From: Gossypium raimondii
Taxonomy: Eukaryota > Streptophyta > Magnoliopsida > Malvales > Malvaceae
Assembly: GCF_025698545.1 (NCBI RefSeq)
Contig: NC_068577.1
Location: 372,001-436,000 of the forward strand
Direction of reading: 5' to 3'
Length of the DNA stretch: 64,000 bases
The notes below the pieces were generated by a model that did no database searches, had not been told where the DNA came from, and saw only the letters and a list, made by a program, of their open reading frames with translations. Position 1 is the stretch's first letter. The number at the start of each line of letters is the position of its first letter. Positions 35,956 to 50,560 of the stretch are shown one piece after another. Both the position numbers and the translations under genes were made by a program.

Positions 35956-37275
35956 AGAAAAAAAGACGGCGTGCAACATATATATATATATATATTTTTA
36001 ATTATTAATAATTTTTTTAAGAATTATATTAAAATTCGTTAAATCTTACTTTTTAAAGATTATTGTATTAACCAATTAAAATAACAACACTTTTGATTAA
36101 AATTTTGAAGTCTTATCTTCAAATGATTTTGATTTGAAGAGGTAATGTGTCAACCTCCTTTTTACCAAACTTTTGGTTTAAGGAATCAAGCTTTTTCACC
36201 ATGCATACAAACTTTTGCAGGGAAGTTAAAAAAAATTCTGAATCTCGAAATTAAGTTTACCATTTTAATAGTATATATTTTTATATATTTTAACTTTTGC
36301 AGGGAATGCTATAATTTTCCATTTGTGAGGCAGCCAAGACTTCTGTCTATCCTTTAAATTCGCCCCTAAACTAGAAACAAGTTCTCTTAAATGTTATTGT
36401 CTTCATTCATAAAACTTAAATCTAAAACTTAAAAAACATTGAACTCCTTACCATTCGACTCAACACGTTATCCAAAAATTGGCAGACATTCAGGTAAACA
36501 AACTTGATGTGCCTTTTTGACAAAAATAAAGCATTTTCTCTTACATGTTTGACATTGGCAAATAAATAACCTACACCCGCTTTAAACATAGCAAAGCTTG
36601 TTTTGTCATGTTACATCCTATTTGGAAAAAGAATGCACTCACAAGAAATTACATCATAATATCATCCAACGATATTTTACCAAATAAGATATTAGCTAGT
36701 GTGAAGCCTTCACTTAATAAAGGCTGAAATTTGGAGATTTTGAAATTTCGAGAATAATTAGTTAATTTGATTATAATGATTAAAATTGTTGATATAACTA
36801 ATTAATAAAATGAAATAATTGGTGGAGTTGTCTATAAATGGGGTTTTTTCACCTATTCTCTTAAAATTTGAACTATAGTGAATTTTTCGAGATAAAAATC
36901 ACTGATTATCATACCAGTAGCAAGAGTTAATCGAGTTGACGAAATGAAATGCAAATTGAAATTATAAACTAACAATACATAAAATATAAAATTCGTATAT
37001 GCACATACGTAATGTTGAAGAGAAGTAGTCAAATTATGCAATATATTAATTAATCATAAATATGAATATGAAGTCCTCACCAAATCATAAATACTTGAGC
37101 TATTTGTGACATGGCTTTGAAAAAATTGCTACCAATTACACAGCCCCTTCTTGACAAATTGATGTCAATCACATCACCAATGCATCTTTTTCAAATGAAA
37201 AACGCGTTCTAACTAGATAAGTCTAAAATAATTGTACTTTTTCTTATTAATAATTCAATCAACAGTCGTATTGAA

Positions 37276-37419
37276 TATTAGTTTATTTGGTATTAGTATT
37301 ATTATCGAGCAGAGGGATATAAGTTTAAGTCTTGTTGAAGCATATTATTTTCCTATTTAAGGATTGGGAAGGGCTATGAATAGTTCTAGATATTGTATAA
37401 AAAAAACAGATATGATAAA
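37276..37419 (+). mobile_element. tRNA-headed SINE, family S1, copy 6
   Basis: It shows TTAGTTTATTTGGTATTAG, a worn B-box AAGTTTAAGTCTTG, CCTATTTAAGGATTGGG, AAGGGCTATGAATAGTTC, and the tail TATTGTATAAAAAAAACAG then ATATGAT. Confidence 0.65.
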
Positions 37420-37429
37420 AATTTTAGGG

Positions 37430-37815
37430 TAAATTATACCATTAGTCACTAAATTATGGGTAAGTTTTTGTTTTGGTCATTTAACTAAAAAAAGTTACAA
37501 TTTGATCACTAAATTATTCAAAAGTTTTCATTTAAGTTATTGGACTGTTAAAATTGATGTTATATGGTTTTCTCTTTTCCCCTCTCTTCTACAGTTTATT
37601 TTTTTAATGAAATAACTTTAGATGTCACGAATTTGCAACCTACCGTACCGATCGTCGAATCATCGCTTGAAGCTTGCTAGTGAAACTTTACAAAAAGAAA
37701 CTTACAACTTAATGACTTAAATAAAGACTTTTGAATAGTTCAATAACTTAATTGAAAAGTTTAAAACAATTTAATCACCAAATTGTAATATTTTTAATTA
37801 AGCAAAATGAAAATT
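37430..37815. mobile_element. Foldback MITE, GGGTAAATTATACC type
   Basis: The left arm begins TTAGGGTAAATTATACCATT, with ATTTAACTAAAAAAAGTTAC and TTGATCACTAAATTATTC following. The right arm mirrors it in part (TTTAATCACCAAATTGTAA..). Related short elements fill the LBD intron at 43711-43907. The right limit is approximate. Confidence 0.5.
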
Positions 37816-37931
37816 TTATTACCATTTACTTTAATTGTTTCTGATACACGTTAAAGAAAATAAAAAATAAAAATTGCCATGCACTAGTTTTAAACGTTCT
37901 ACGTGTTAGGTAATATAGCTTGAGCACTCTC

Positions 37932-37939
37932 TATAAAAA
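37932..37939 (+). promoter_or_regulatory. TATA box of the peroxidase gene
   Basis: TATAAAAA lies 686 bp before the peroxidase ATG. Leaving out the MITE and one target copy (615 bp), the distance is 71 bp, a normal plant spacing. This suggests it was the original TATA box. Confidence 0.65.
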
Positions 37940-37996
37940 CCAATGTTCTCCCACAATTTGCTTCAAAGCCATAACATATAATTTCTTTTTTACTTA

Positions 37997-38608
37997 AGGT
38001 CTGTTTGATAGCCAGTAAAATGTTTTCCGTAAAATGATTTCTGGAAAATGTTTTACTTTTCTGTAAAATGATTTACTGGAAAATATTTTCGGTGTTTGAT
38101 TGGATCTGTAAAATATTTTTTCTTTGTTTATGATTCCACGAAAATATTTTACGAAAAAGTTGTTTTTACATATATTAATATATATTAATAAATTTTTATA
38201 TTTTAAATTATTTTTACATATATTGCAATGATTTATTTATAATAATACTCAATTATTAAGCTACAATATTAATCGTTATAAATTGAAAAAAACTAATATC
38301 AAATAAATTATTTGTAATTGTGTTAAAAAAACAAGTATTGAATAATTAAAAAATAAGTTCTTGGAAAATCGATAAATAGAAGCAGTTTTCTACTGGAAAT
38401 GAAGGAAGGAATGAAGGAGGCGATAGAGAGGAGAGCACGGAAAATGTCTTACGGAAATTGAAAGGGTAAGACATTTTCCCTAAAATGTAACCCATTTTCC
38501 CTTGTTTTGGAGTTCATTTTCCAAATGGAAAATGTTTTCCGCCAATCAAACGCTGGAAAAGTTGGAAATGATTTTCAAGAAAATCAATTCCGTCAATCAA
38601 ACAGACCC
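37997..38608. mobile_element. Tourist/PIF-Harbinger-type MITE in the peroxidase leader
   Basis: The ends are AGGTCTGTTTGAT on the left and ATCAAACAGACCC on the right, inverted with one mismatch. The trinucleotide TTA flanks both sides (37994-37996 and 38609-38611). A TTA duplication with a GGTCTGTTTG-type end fits PIF/Harbinger MITEs. Subterminal parts are built of repeated GGAAAATGTTTTCC-like words in both senses. The 612 bp encode no transposase. It ends nine bases before the peroxidase start codon. Confidence 0.85.
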
Positions 38609-38617
38609 TTAGTTTCA

Positions 38618-40728
<2,111 letters not shown>

Positions 40729-40826
40729 TTGATGCATTGGTTTTTTGAATAACAAAAATTCAAGGTTTTTTTTTCTAGATTGTAATTGTTGAGGATTAAA
40801 TGTTGAGGCAACATTTTAATTAAAAA

Positions 40827-41104
40827 AAAAGATGGTATGAAATTGCGATTCCACCTTATTCTTATTCACTTTCTAATGAGAGAATGACAAATCAGATTTT
40901 TTTCTTAAAAAAATTCAAATAAAACTAAAAACACTAAAAATCAGAGGAAAAATATGATTTATGAGAAATGATTGTATGAAACTGTAATTTCACATCACCT
41001 TTATCCCTTTCCAATTGGAGAATGACAAATCAAATTTTTGCTTTTGATTCTCCCATTGGAAAGGGATAAGCATGATGTGGAATCACAGTTTCATACCATC
41101 TTTT
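40827..41104. mobile_element. Foldback MITE just 3' of the peroxidase gene
   Basis: The left arm AAAAGATGGTATGAAATTGC and the right arm, read in reverse AAAAGATGGTATGAAACTGT, stay paired for about 55 bp (GATTCCAC.., CTTAT..). The arm sequence occurs a third time, in direct sense, at about 40974-41030. It has no coding capacity. It lies within 100 bp of the stop codon, so it may be part of the 3' UTR. Confidence 0.7.
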
Positions 41105-43303
41105 CTCTTCAATTAATTGATGCATTGATTTTATTTTTATTTTTATTTTTTCACAATTTTATATTTTTATTGAAAATATGAACAAACTTTTAAGTTTTAA
41201 AAATAAAAATACATTTTAAAAATTTATTTTAAATAATTCTAAGAAATATAAAATTTTCAAAATAAAATTATGTTATTTACTTCATGAATGGTAATAACGA
41301 ATAAGGTCTCTCTAAATTTTGAGCTATTCGTTCGGTTTATATTAAATCAAATTTGAATAATTTTTATATTATAAATCATATTAATTATATATTAAAAATA
41401 TTTTTATGTTAATTTAATTATAAATGTATATAAAATGTTAGTATAAAATGATTTTTAAATGATGATACAAACTCTGAATCTATTTAAAATTAAGTACCAA
41501 ATTGATAAAATATAATTGTTGAGGGATAAAAGAGTTATTTTACCTTTTTCTATAAATACCACATCACCAATTCTAATGGTAAAATTGACAAAGGGACCAA
41601 GATTTTTAATGTATAGGGACTCAGTATCTCAAAATTATAGAGACTAAATTTTAAATTTCGAAGAATATAAAGACCTTTGACGATTTAAACCAATAATAAA
41701 CAATAAACGGTATTTTGTTAGTTTAAAAGTGTTCCAAACTCATGCTTATATTATATATACTATAGATGATAATTCAAATATATAAAATTCATATTACACA
41801 AAAATCTATTATAATAAAATAAATACGTTAGAAACTTTATAGGTTCTGATTATATATATTTTATATAATACTTAGAACTACTCATAGCCCCTCCCATAGC
41901 CCCTCCCAACCCTTAAATAGGAGGATAATGCGTTTCAGTGTACTTGAACCCACATCCTCCTACACTGGCAGTAATCTCATGTTAATCGAGCTAAGACTCA
42001 ATCTGCTCAAATACAAAATATTTAATATACAAAGGAACTAGATAAAATTCGGGTGATGTCAAATCCTTTGGAGGCAATTATGAAGGGTGTGGAAGAGTTC
42101 AAAATTGGTTAGACTCTACATCTTGTTGATTGCAAGGAACCATGGTGATCAAAATTTTAAGGCAGCTTGTGATTTCGAAAATGAGGAGATGAAATAAGGA
42201 GATAATATGTTGATTTTCTATTTGTATCTGGCTTGTTTCAAAATTGAAAAGTTAGCTTATCCTCTTTTGAAAATGTCGATATAATGAAACGTTGTTATTT
42301 TTTGTTGAAAAGATTATTTAAGTAAATAAAAGATTTTGGAGAGAGTGAATGTAAACGATTAGGCAACAGTGAAGCTGTAATTATCTTTATGAGTATTCGG
42401 TAGTTCAGGCTTAAATCAAGTGTTGTATCGGAAATATTGTTTAGTGAACTTGTTGTCTGAGTTATTTATCTAAAAGTACTAATATATATATATAGTGGTG
42501 AATCAGGGGGCCGGCAGGGTCCTGACCCCCTAAAATGGAAATTTTTTATTTAGACCCCTTAGAATTTTAAATTTATAATGATAAAATTGTACTTTGTCCC
42601 CCCCTCAAATGATAAAATTTTGATTTAATTATTTAAAAATTATAAAGATATAAACTATTAAAATGATACAAATACATTTTTACTATCGTAAAAATATACA
42701 ATTTAATTTCAGCCCCTTCAATTTTTCTAACTTCACCCCTATATATATATTTGCATGCATCCAAGAACCCACATTATATATTTATATAAAAAATACCTTA
42801 TTCTAACCTACACAACTATACCTTTTGTCCCCCCGAATTCATAATAACATTGGATCCTTCAATCGCACAGATTAGCATGTGCTCATAGTTCATACTTCAC
42901 GTGAAGTGAGTTCACACTTGTTCTTTCCCCAACACACACAATCAGAAGTTCAACTAGGGATCCAATTTTACACCCCAAAAATTAAGTTTTAGAGTTAAGG
43001 TATACAAATTTAATGAATGAATTAACTAAGAAAAAAATGGAATTAATTTCCCATCCATTCCCCTTATGGTAGTGTCCATATCAATCACTAGAGACAACAG
43101 TAAAAAGAAGTGGAAAACAAGTAATTCAATATATATATATATATATAAAGAAACAAACGTAGAAGAAAGATACACATCAACCAACAATTATAGGTAAAAG
43201 GCATATTTGTGTGAGAAAAAAAAAGCAATGAAACTAGTACTCATTTGTTTTTATTTCATTTGCTTTGTAATAAAGAAAAAAAAAAGGGTATAATGTTTAA
43301 ATT
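41105..43303. other. Intergenic DNA between peroxidase and LBD genes
   Basis: No gene is seen. It holds AT-rich spacer, a SINE at 41847-42004 and a C1-type dispersed repeat at 42500-42740 beginning near CAGGGGGCCGGCAGGG. A TA run lies at 43130-43146. The end of the stretch is probably the LBD 3' UTR. Confidence 0.5.
41847..42004 (-). mobile_element. tRNA-headed SINE, family S1, copy 7
   Basis: Read on the minus strand: GCAGATTGAGTCTTAGCTCG (A-box TTAGCTCGATT..), then CAGTGTAGGAGGATGTGGGT with B-box GTGGGTTCAAGTACAC, CTATTTAAGGGTTGGGAGG and the family tail. The word ATAGCCCCTCCC is duplicated in this copy. Confidence 0.75.
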
Positions 43304-44361
43304 TCAGTTGTCTAGGTAATACTTGTTATCCAAAGTATAGGTAACGTTTTCATCTGATATAGTGTTATAGTCTGCAGCCGTGGTAGGTTGTGGCAGTGGC
43401 ATTGGTGGTGGTGTGGCGATCGAAACAGCCCCGGAAGATAGCAAGGCTAAATGAGAAGAAGAGGGTATAAGATTAGCTTCCCTACACTTGTGTTTCATTA
43501 TCTCAGCCCTTACTGCGTTGATCTCAGCTTGTAAAGATTGAACTTGTTGTTGCAAAGCTGAGATTGCACCCATGCAACCATAAACAGGGTCTCTTAGCCT
43601 TACGTTCGCCTCGTAAACAAGACTACTTGCCGCGTCGGCTCGTTGATTCTCTGGTACTTCCTAAATCACAACACAACAGTTACAACCCACAGATGATACA
43701 GAATAAAAATAAGGATAAATTACATTGCTAGTCACGCAATTACGGTTTTTTTTTTAAGTTATAGTCACTCAATTATTCAATTATCTTTTTTGTCAATTAA
43801 CTATTTCAGATTTTTGGGTGTTTTCATATAATTAGATGATTATTTTTTAATTTTTTATAATTTAAGTAACAAAAAAAATATAGTTAAGTTACCTGTAATT
43901 TACCCTAAAAATAAAACTCGAACTCAAGATTAAGGTTTTGAAATAATTACCATAAGCATCTTTGAGACATTGCTAGCACCAAAAACCTTGTGAACAGAAG
44001 CAAACTTTTGGGGTTCATGTGGGGAGAAATATGGAGAAAAAGGGCATTCTTCAGCACACCTACGCCTCAATAGCTTACAAGCAGCACATGGTGTAATGGT
44101 ATTTAGGGTTCCATGACAACCCATCATGTGCCTTCTTCCCATTTGATGATGATGACCTCCAAATGAAACAACATCTGCTTCTCTCTTGATCTTTTTGCCT
44201 ATCTCATAAAATCTCTCCCTAAACACACACACACACAGAAAAACAACAACCCATCACTACAAATATGTATATATACACACACACATATATATATATATGT
44301 ATGTATAAGACTAAAAGTTCATTTAAAACTTAAAAGATGGCACTTACCTTTCCCTGGACAT
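43304..44361 (-). CDS. LOB-domain transcription factor (LBD15-like)
   Basis: There are three coding exons on the minus strand: 44361-44348 (only 14 nt: M-S-R-E and two bases), 44218-43951 and 43660-43304, giving 212 aa. The split start is supported by a GT donor at 44347, an AG acceptor at 44219 and the expected N-terminus MSRERERF of LBD15 relatives. The LOB domain has the zinc-finger-like block C49-x2-C52-x6-C59-x3-C63, the GAS block (FASVHKVFGASNVSKML) and the coiled-coil LX6LX3LX6L-type segment near 126-148. Class I LBD proteins bind DNA and steer organ boundaries and vascular or root development; LBD15 relatives are linked to secondary growth. Its C-terminal tail is proline- and serine-rich. 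Intron 2 is filled by a small foldback repeat. Confidence 0.93.
43711..43907. mobile_element. Small foldback repeat filling LBD intron 2
   Basis: It starts AAGGATAAATTACATTGCTA and ends, in reverse, TTTAGGGTAAATTACAGG. These are worn inverted ends of the same type as 37430-37815. It makes up most of the intron. Confidence 0.5.
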
Positions 44362-45663
44362 TAAAGCATGTTCTCAAAAATGGAGAACACAAATTTTCTC
44401 AGGGGTGAAAGGAAGAGAAGAGACGGAAGAAAGAGGAGAAATGAAGGAAAGGGGTGCTTAAAAGGCAAGGTATACAAGAGAAAGGTATGTATGGTCTACT
44501 GTTTGTATAAAAATTGGGAATATTATAGGCAAAAAGGATATGTGTATTTTACTAGAAGAAGCTAAATTGGGGGTTCTGAAAGTTGATTCTTGGGATTGTT
44601 AATATATATATATGTGTATATATATATAATAAGAGGAGGGGTTTGAGAGAGAGCTTCAATGGAAGCAAAGTGGTGTGAAAGAAATTGAGGAGGATATTTA
44701 TATGTTGTTATTTGTACTGTATGAATGCCAGCTCTATCACTGCTTGCTCACGTGGGAATCCTTAAATGTTTTGACTTTAGAAAAAAAGAAAATCAAATTA
44801 TTCAAATACGACTTGACCATGTGGTTTATATACGTATATTGTTATATTATCGGTCAATAATGATAGTATAAATGATCGTAAAGCAATAATAAAGAAAAAT
44901 AAGAACATGCAAATTTTACTTAGAAAATTTTTATTGAGAAAAATCACAAGTAGATGAGGAGAAATTCACTAAAAAACAACAATACAAGAGGTTTGCACCT
45001 ATGCGCAATTTTTAAGGGTTAAACAACCCGTCTAATAGAAGTATAGTTTTATACGAATTCAACTTGTGCGGTAATGTTCGTATTGCGGCCTTCGGACCTT
45101 CACCCCTACAAATTCCAATTTTGCCTCTCTATTTTATTTCTTTAATAAGTGAGTTGCGCTTTTAACTTTTCAAGCCGAATTAAACAGGATTCAAGTCACA
45201 CAATTTTAACATATATATAATGAAGAGAGCTTAATTCCAAATTAATTTGATTCCTTAGTGTAATATCAAATTTAAAATTTGGGTCGGGTGTAATGGGTAG
45301 GCTTCGTTTGGTTTTATTGTTTCAGTTATATGTTCGTTGTGCTTTGTACTAAATTGATTTTATATTGTAATTGGTTGGACATATTTTTATATTTATATTG
45401 TATTTATAATTATATTGTATTTGTAATCGTAATTCTCTCAAAAAAAGATTTTGAAGTTTTAAGGACAAGTCTCTATGGTATGTCGATTATATTTTAGATT
45501 TATTCTAACTTATTTGTGAATTTGTCGAGATATATTCCAACTTAATTATATGAAATAATTAGAATAAGTTTTGATAATTTAAAAGTATTCACGGGTTCAA
45601 GTTAGTTTTATGTATGGTATCGATATTATACATAATTTTTTTAAAGATAAAATCATACCCTAA

Positions 45664-45825
45664 AGGATAATTATTTGGTACAATGACAATGGAAAGTTTT
45701 TATTCTACAAGCGGAATTAAGATGTTGCCACATGCCTTATTTATTTATTAATGACACATGGCAAAATTTCAATCCCGCTTGTGAAATAAAGACTTTCCAC
45801 CACTTGTGTATCAAATAATTATCTT
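45664..45825. mobile_element. Near-palindromic MITE (family P1), copy 1
   Basis: The left arm AGGATAATTATTTGGTACA and the reversed right arm AAGATAATTATTTGATACA pair, and the pairing goes on through GGAAAG, CACAAGCGG/TACAAGCGG and TGCCACATG/TGCCATGTG. The element is 162 bp and nearly one hairpin. Copies 2 and 3 lie at 47.3-47.7 kb. Confidence 0.75.
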
Positions 45826-47164
45826 ATCATGCATAAATAGTTGTCCAAACTAAGTACAAAGCGGAATATGAGCCTTAGATTTTTCCTAAATTCGTTCATA
45901 TTTGTAAATAATTAACTCAAGCTAATTAAAACCCACCTATATTATTTTTAATTTTTTAAAAATATATTATTTTTATTTAATAACTAGTAATTATATATAT
46001 GCATTTTTTTTACTATACTACTATATATATTTAACAAACCGTGCATAAAGGGACTCGAAGACCCACACATATAATAGTGCATGATCGGTCTTGAAGTCGA
46101 GTACTCAAGACCCCTTTACCTTTACCAATTGTACCAATGTCTCATTGGCATATATTTAAATTCCTAAACATAAGCAATTTAACATATTTTTTAATATTAT
46201 ATATTTTTAAAAATATTTTTAATATTATATTATACTTATATTTAATTTCATATAACATAAATTACACATACATAAATGAAAAGAAAAAAACACCCTAATA
46301 TAAACGTAAAGAATATCGGCTTTGAATATTGGATCTCAAATTCAATCTATATTTTAAACGAGCTCTTTTCAAATTTAATATTTTATCTTAATACTCTCAA
46401 ATATCAAAAGGGCATTTGAACTTTGACGAGTAACCCACCCTTCAATAATTCCACTTACGATTCATGTTCAAGGTTCGTGGTGTCTCTCTCAACAATGTCG
46501 ACTCTAAAATTGAAATCAATATCTCCCCTTAAAAACACTTATTTGCTATTTTAATACATATTTATCATATACAACAAATAATTACAAACGTGAATGTTTA
46601 AAATATTCATAACTATAGAAAAAAAGAAAAAAGAGAGTAAAAGGTAGTCTCCTACCAATAAACTACACAACTATTAAAATGGAAAAATTGTACAACCGAC
46701 CCTAATTAATTAAGGATCATGCACTTAGGTGGCTTTAATTACAAATTGGCAACCCCTTTTGCATGTTAATGATTAACAATATTGCAATTAAAACAAGCAA
46801 TCAAAGGTTAGGTTATGAAGTAGATATATATTGATGATCACACACACATATATATATATACATATATCAAAGGAATTTGTGGTTTCTTAGGGTTAAGGGC
46901 AGGCATGTTAGTTTCTTGTCAAAATCAAGAACCCATCACCTGTTAAATTAATAATCTTTGGGATATCTTAGTTGCCCTAAATGGAATATAAATCGTGATG
47001 AGAATTGCCTTGTACTACCCGCAATTTGTTGTTTGAACCATGGCCAAGATATGTTTATATTTAGACATGGTGACAATGATAGCCGCCCCCTTATTTATGA
47101 AGATGTTTTAATTAATGCTAATTCCAACTCTAAACTGTATAAAAGTTTAGAAAAAATTACCGAT

Positions 47165-47311
47165 TGATTTTTAGTTTGATTGGTATTGGTATTGTTGTCA
47201 GCGTAAGAGGATGTGGGTTCGAGTGCGCTGAAATTCATTATCTTCCTATTTAAAGGTTGGGGAGGGACTATGGATAATTTTAGCTATTGTATCAAAAAGA
47301 GCAGATATCAT
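47165..47311 (+). mobile_element. tRNA-headed SINE, family S1, copy 8
   Basis: A-box region TTTTAGTTTGATTGGTATTG, B-box GTGGGTTCGAGTGCG, CCTATTTAAAGGTTGGGGAG, and the tail TTGTATCAAAAAGAGCAGAT. Together with the 25.5-kb copy it keeps the clearest tRNA boxes. Confidence 0.8.
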
Positions 47312-47329
47312 GTTATACCATTGTTTTTT

Positions 47330-47498
47330 TTATACGTTTTATTTACATCAGGCACACTAATAATGCAGGTGAAATCCCTATTATACTCCACAAGCGGGTT
47401 TATGATGCTATTCTTTTTACATAGACGTGTGGCAACATTCTAAAGCTACTTGTAGAGGTTTTTTTTTATTCCGCTAGCAATGTATAGAATAATTACCC
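47330..47498. mobile_element. P1 MITE, copy 2 (worn left end)
   Basis: It shares CCACAAGCGGGTTTATGATG, GTGTGGCAACATTCTAAAG and the end AGAATAATTACCC with copies 1 and 3. The left border is not clear. It lies only about 20 bp from copy 3. Confidence 0.5.
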
Positions 47499-47520
47499 TT
47501 GGTTTAATTATATAGTAATT

Positions 47521-47700
47521 TGGGTAATTATGTTGTACACAATCGGTGGGAATTTTTAACTCCATAAGTAAAGTTGAGATTTTGTCACATTTACTATTTA
47601 TTTAATTTTAATTTTTAAATACAATTTAAGGACACATGATAATCTTAACCTCACATGTGAAGTTAAAATTTTTACTGTCAATATACCAAATAATTATCCT
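47521..47700. mobile_element. P1 MITE, copy 3
   Basis: The ends TGGGTAATTATGTTGTACAC and, reversed, AGGATAATTATTTGGTATAT are imperfect inverted repeats. Inner segments (AACTCCATAAGTAAAGTTGAG against AACTTCACATGTGAGGTTAAG) also pair. Confidence 0.7.
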
Positions 47701-48538
47701 ATTAATCTTGACGTGTACTTGTATAATTCATAATAAAAATTGCACACTTATTAAACTCAAATGAGGAAGTTTTGGGAATTTCGAAATACTAAATTTTAAT
47801 CTCATCCTATAATGAAAATTATGTGTTTTAATTTAAATTTTATTTCGATTTAAATCTCGTCATGTGTGAAATTTATTCCCATTTATTCTTTATTAGCAAA
47901 ATTTGAGAAAAGGGTTTGTTTTGCTTGGCTATAATTTGAGAGAAATGTTATATCAAAGTGGGTGGTGAAATGGAGAGGATTAATAAAGGCATAACTATGC
48001 TTAGATTGCAAGGAAAATGTCACCATCCAATTGTTATTTTGACCCATATTTTTAGGCTCACTATTTGCCCCCAGTTTCCTCTCTCACACCCAACCTAACT
48101 ATATATCTCCTTTTGAACTCAAGTTCCCACAATTTGCCCACTTTTCACTATTTACTCATGCAATCAAAGGACTTGACCACCATCTTTCAACCCTAACACT
48201 TCACACTTAATAATGAATTTCTAACTTTATATACCAAACAAACATTCGTATCAAATCTGTATTTATATAGCATAGGTCAAAATGCATGCATCTTATCTGC
48301 AAAATTAAAGTGTACATCAACTTTGGACCTAACTGTTATATAGGAATATGATCATTATTTACAAACTCCTTCAATATTCTTTTTGGCCTAATTAAGTTAG
48401 TCAAACTAGTATACCTTAAATGATCGAGCTTTGAATAATGTGCAGACTTTTACTTGTTATCGTTCGGGTACTTTTTGACTTTCTTCATATTCATTTAAGG
48501 ATTTTGTGGGTTTAAATTAAGCAAAAATATTTGATATG

Positions 48539-48682
48539 GTGAGTTCAAATGGGTGGTGCGTTTATTTACGGTTACTGTAAAAATAGCAGCAGGTGATGAG
48601 ATTAGACATTGTAGCGATACTGTGATGTGAGACAAATATAGTAAGCTAAATACATCACACCGTACTGTCCATCTAAACCCAC
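48539..48682. mobile_element. MITE with GTGGGTTTAGATGG-type ends, copy 1
   Basis: The left end GTGAGTTCAAATGGGTGGTG and the reversed right end GTGGGTTTAGATGGACAGTA are inverted repeats with several mismatches. A sibling lies at 52493-52629. It is non-coding and 144 bp long. Confidence 0.6.
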
Positions 48683-48856
48683 AGTTAGGCTGTGAGTAGA
48701 GTTTTTAGACTTTATAATTAGGGTTAAAAGGATGGTGTTGTAATGAACTTGAATTTAATAGAAAAAATTAATCGTGTTAACAATTGGACTTGAGTTCTTA
48801 AATTTGAAAAGTCAATGGACTAAATTATTGAAACTATAAGTAGAAAAATTAAATTT

Positions 48857-48895
<39 letters not shown>

Positions 48896-49248
48896 ATTTA
48901 GAGCATATTTCAACTAAAATAAAACTATTCTCAATCATTCATCAACGTTAATAATAGGGCCTGTAAAATCAGGTGTCGATTTTAATTTCTAACTACATGT
49001 TAAACTTTGTTCTTGAATTTTTATGGAGCGGTGATCAATGTTGTAGTCAGGATATCTTTTTGGAAGGGTCACAATTAAATTATAAATTTTAATGAGATCA
49101 AAATACAATTCTTTCATTGTAAGCTTATAATTTTATAAGTTCTAGAAGGATTAAATCACGAATCTATCATTTTAAAAGGGCTAAAATATAATTTCACTAC
49201 TTATTAACTTATAATTTTTCGTACAATGCCTAGAACTTTATTCGAAAA

Positions 49249-49279
<31 letters not shown>

Positions 49280-49319
49280 ATGTTGAGAAACTCTTTCACC
49301 ATAGCACTTTACTGATTAG

Positions 49320-49816
49320 TAGAATTGTTCATGGGTCGGGTCGGGTCGAATCCAGGTTTAGTTTAAACATTATATTAACATAATTTATGTTTGTTCAAGT
49401 CTGGTTCGACTAAAAACTGGCTCTAAAATTTTATTTAAGTTCGCCTATATATGGCTAACCCAAACTCATTTTAGACTCACACATATTATTTTTAATTTTT
49501 TTGAAAAGTATTTATATTATTTTTAACATTAATATTTAGTGATTTTATATATTTTTAAATTTATTAAAAATTTATACATAGATATCTTTAATATTTCTTA
49601 ATGTTTACACTATAGTATTATATATTATTATAAATTTAATTTTTGTATTATAAATTATATAATATATAAAAATAACATCATATAATATATTTAAACTCGA
49701 GACTCAACTCATATTTTAAACGGACATTAATTTTTTATTTAAACTTATTTTTTGAATTCTTATTTAAACCTTTATAAATTTTGGACCGACCTTCGAACTA
49801 CCCATAAGCAAGTTTA
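49320..49816. mobile_element. hAT-type MITE (family H1), old copy
   Basis: It begins TAGAATTGTTCATGGGTCGG and ends CCCATAAGCAAGTTTA, worn forms of the TAGAGGTGCTCATGG end. The flanking octamers CTGATTAG and GCCATTAG agree at five of eight positions. The AT-rich middle matches the other H1 copies. Confidence 0.65.
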
Positions 49817-50112
49817 GCCATTAGCCACCTAGAGTAAAAGAATACCCTTAGTCGACTTTTAGGCTTCCTTGGGCCTATGTACTCATGGGCCAAACAAATT
49901 TCCCTCACCCATTGAGTTAAGAAATTATTCCACCTACATAATTGGAATAGAATTCATAAAATTTTATTATTTAATTTGTGTTTATTCAGTTTTGAATTTT
50001 TTGAGGTAAATTTATCACTTAATTAAAATTTACTCTAGATTAATTATAGAATCCTAAATATATATTTACTCAATTAAAAAAAGCATCTAAAGTAATTAAC
50101 TTAAGTTGCCGA

Positions 50113-50246
50113 TAAAGTCTTAGCTCGATTGGCATGAGCATTATTGCCAATATAGGAGGACGTGGATTCAAATGCGCTGAAGTGTATCGTCCTTCTATTT
50201 ATGGGTTGCAGAGGAATTATGGGTAGCCCTAGATATAGAATTAATT
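50113..50246 (+). mobile_element. tRNA-headed SINE, family S1, copy 9
   Basis: This copy has the best A-box, CTTAGCTCGATTGGCATGAG, close to a real tRNA D-arm. The B-box-like GTGGATTCAAATGCG, then CTATTTATGGGTTGCAGAGG and ATTATGGGTAGCCCTAGATA follow. Confidence 0.8.
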
Positions 50247-50329
50247 CATCCCACATGTTTATTTAATGACATTAGCCAAGAGAAAATTAACCCCGGAGAA
50301 TAGTGTAGCAATATATTTTACTTTAGGTA

Positions 50330-50560
50330 AAATTTTACTATTAGTCTCTATACTATGTGTAATTTACAAATTTAGTTTATATACTCTAATTTAGTCATTT
50401 TTAATCCTTGTACTTTTTGAATATTAAAATTTCGATCATGACTCAAATGATAGTTGTTAAATCTATTAAGTTAAATTATGCTATTTTCAAAACCTTATGC
50501 GGTAAACATCATATGTGAGGTGTCACGTTAGCTTGCTATTTCCACGTAATTATTGAATTT
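50330..50560. mobile_element. Partial M1 (Mutator-like) MITE
   Basis: It shares with 19043-19567 the order TTAGTCTCTATACTA, TCCTTGTACTTTTTGAAT, GATAGTTGTTAAATCTATTA and GGTGTCACGTTAGC. Only the left half is present. Confidence 0.5.

Larger units (their letters stand above)
33560..37420. other. Gene-free stretch between SINA and peroxidase genes
   Basis: No gene is recognised. The segment 33680-35230 is less AT-rich than its surroundings and looks like a degraded larger insertion, but no domain could be read. At 35255-35530 is a C1 dispersed repeat. A SINE-like element lies at 35840-35955, and a (TA)n run at 35978-35994. Confidence 0.5.
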
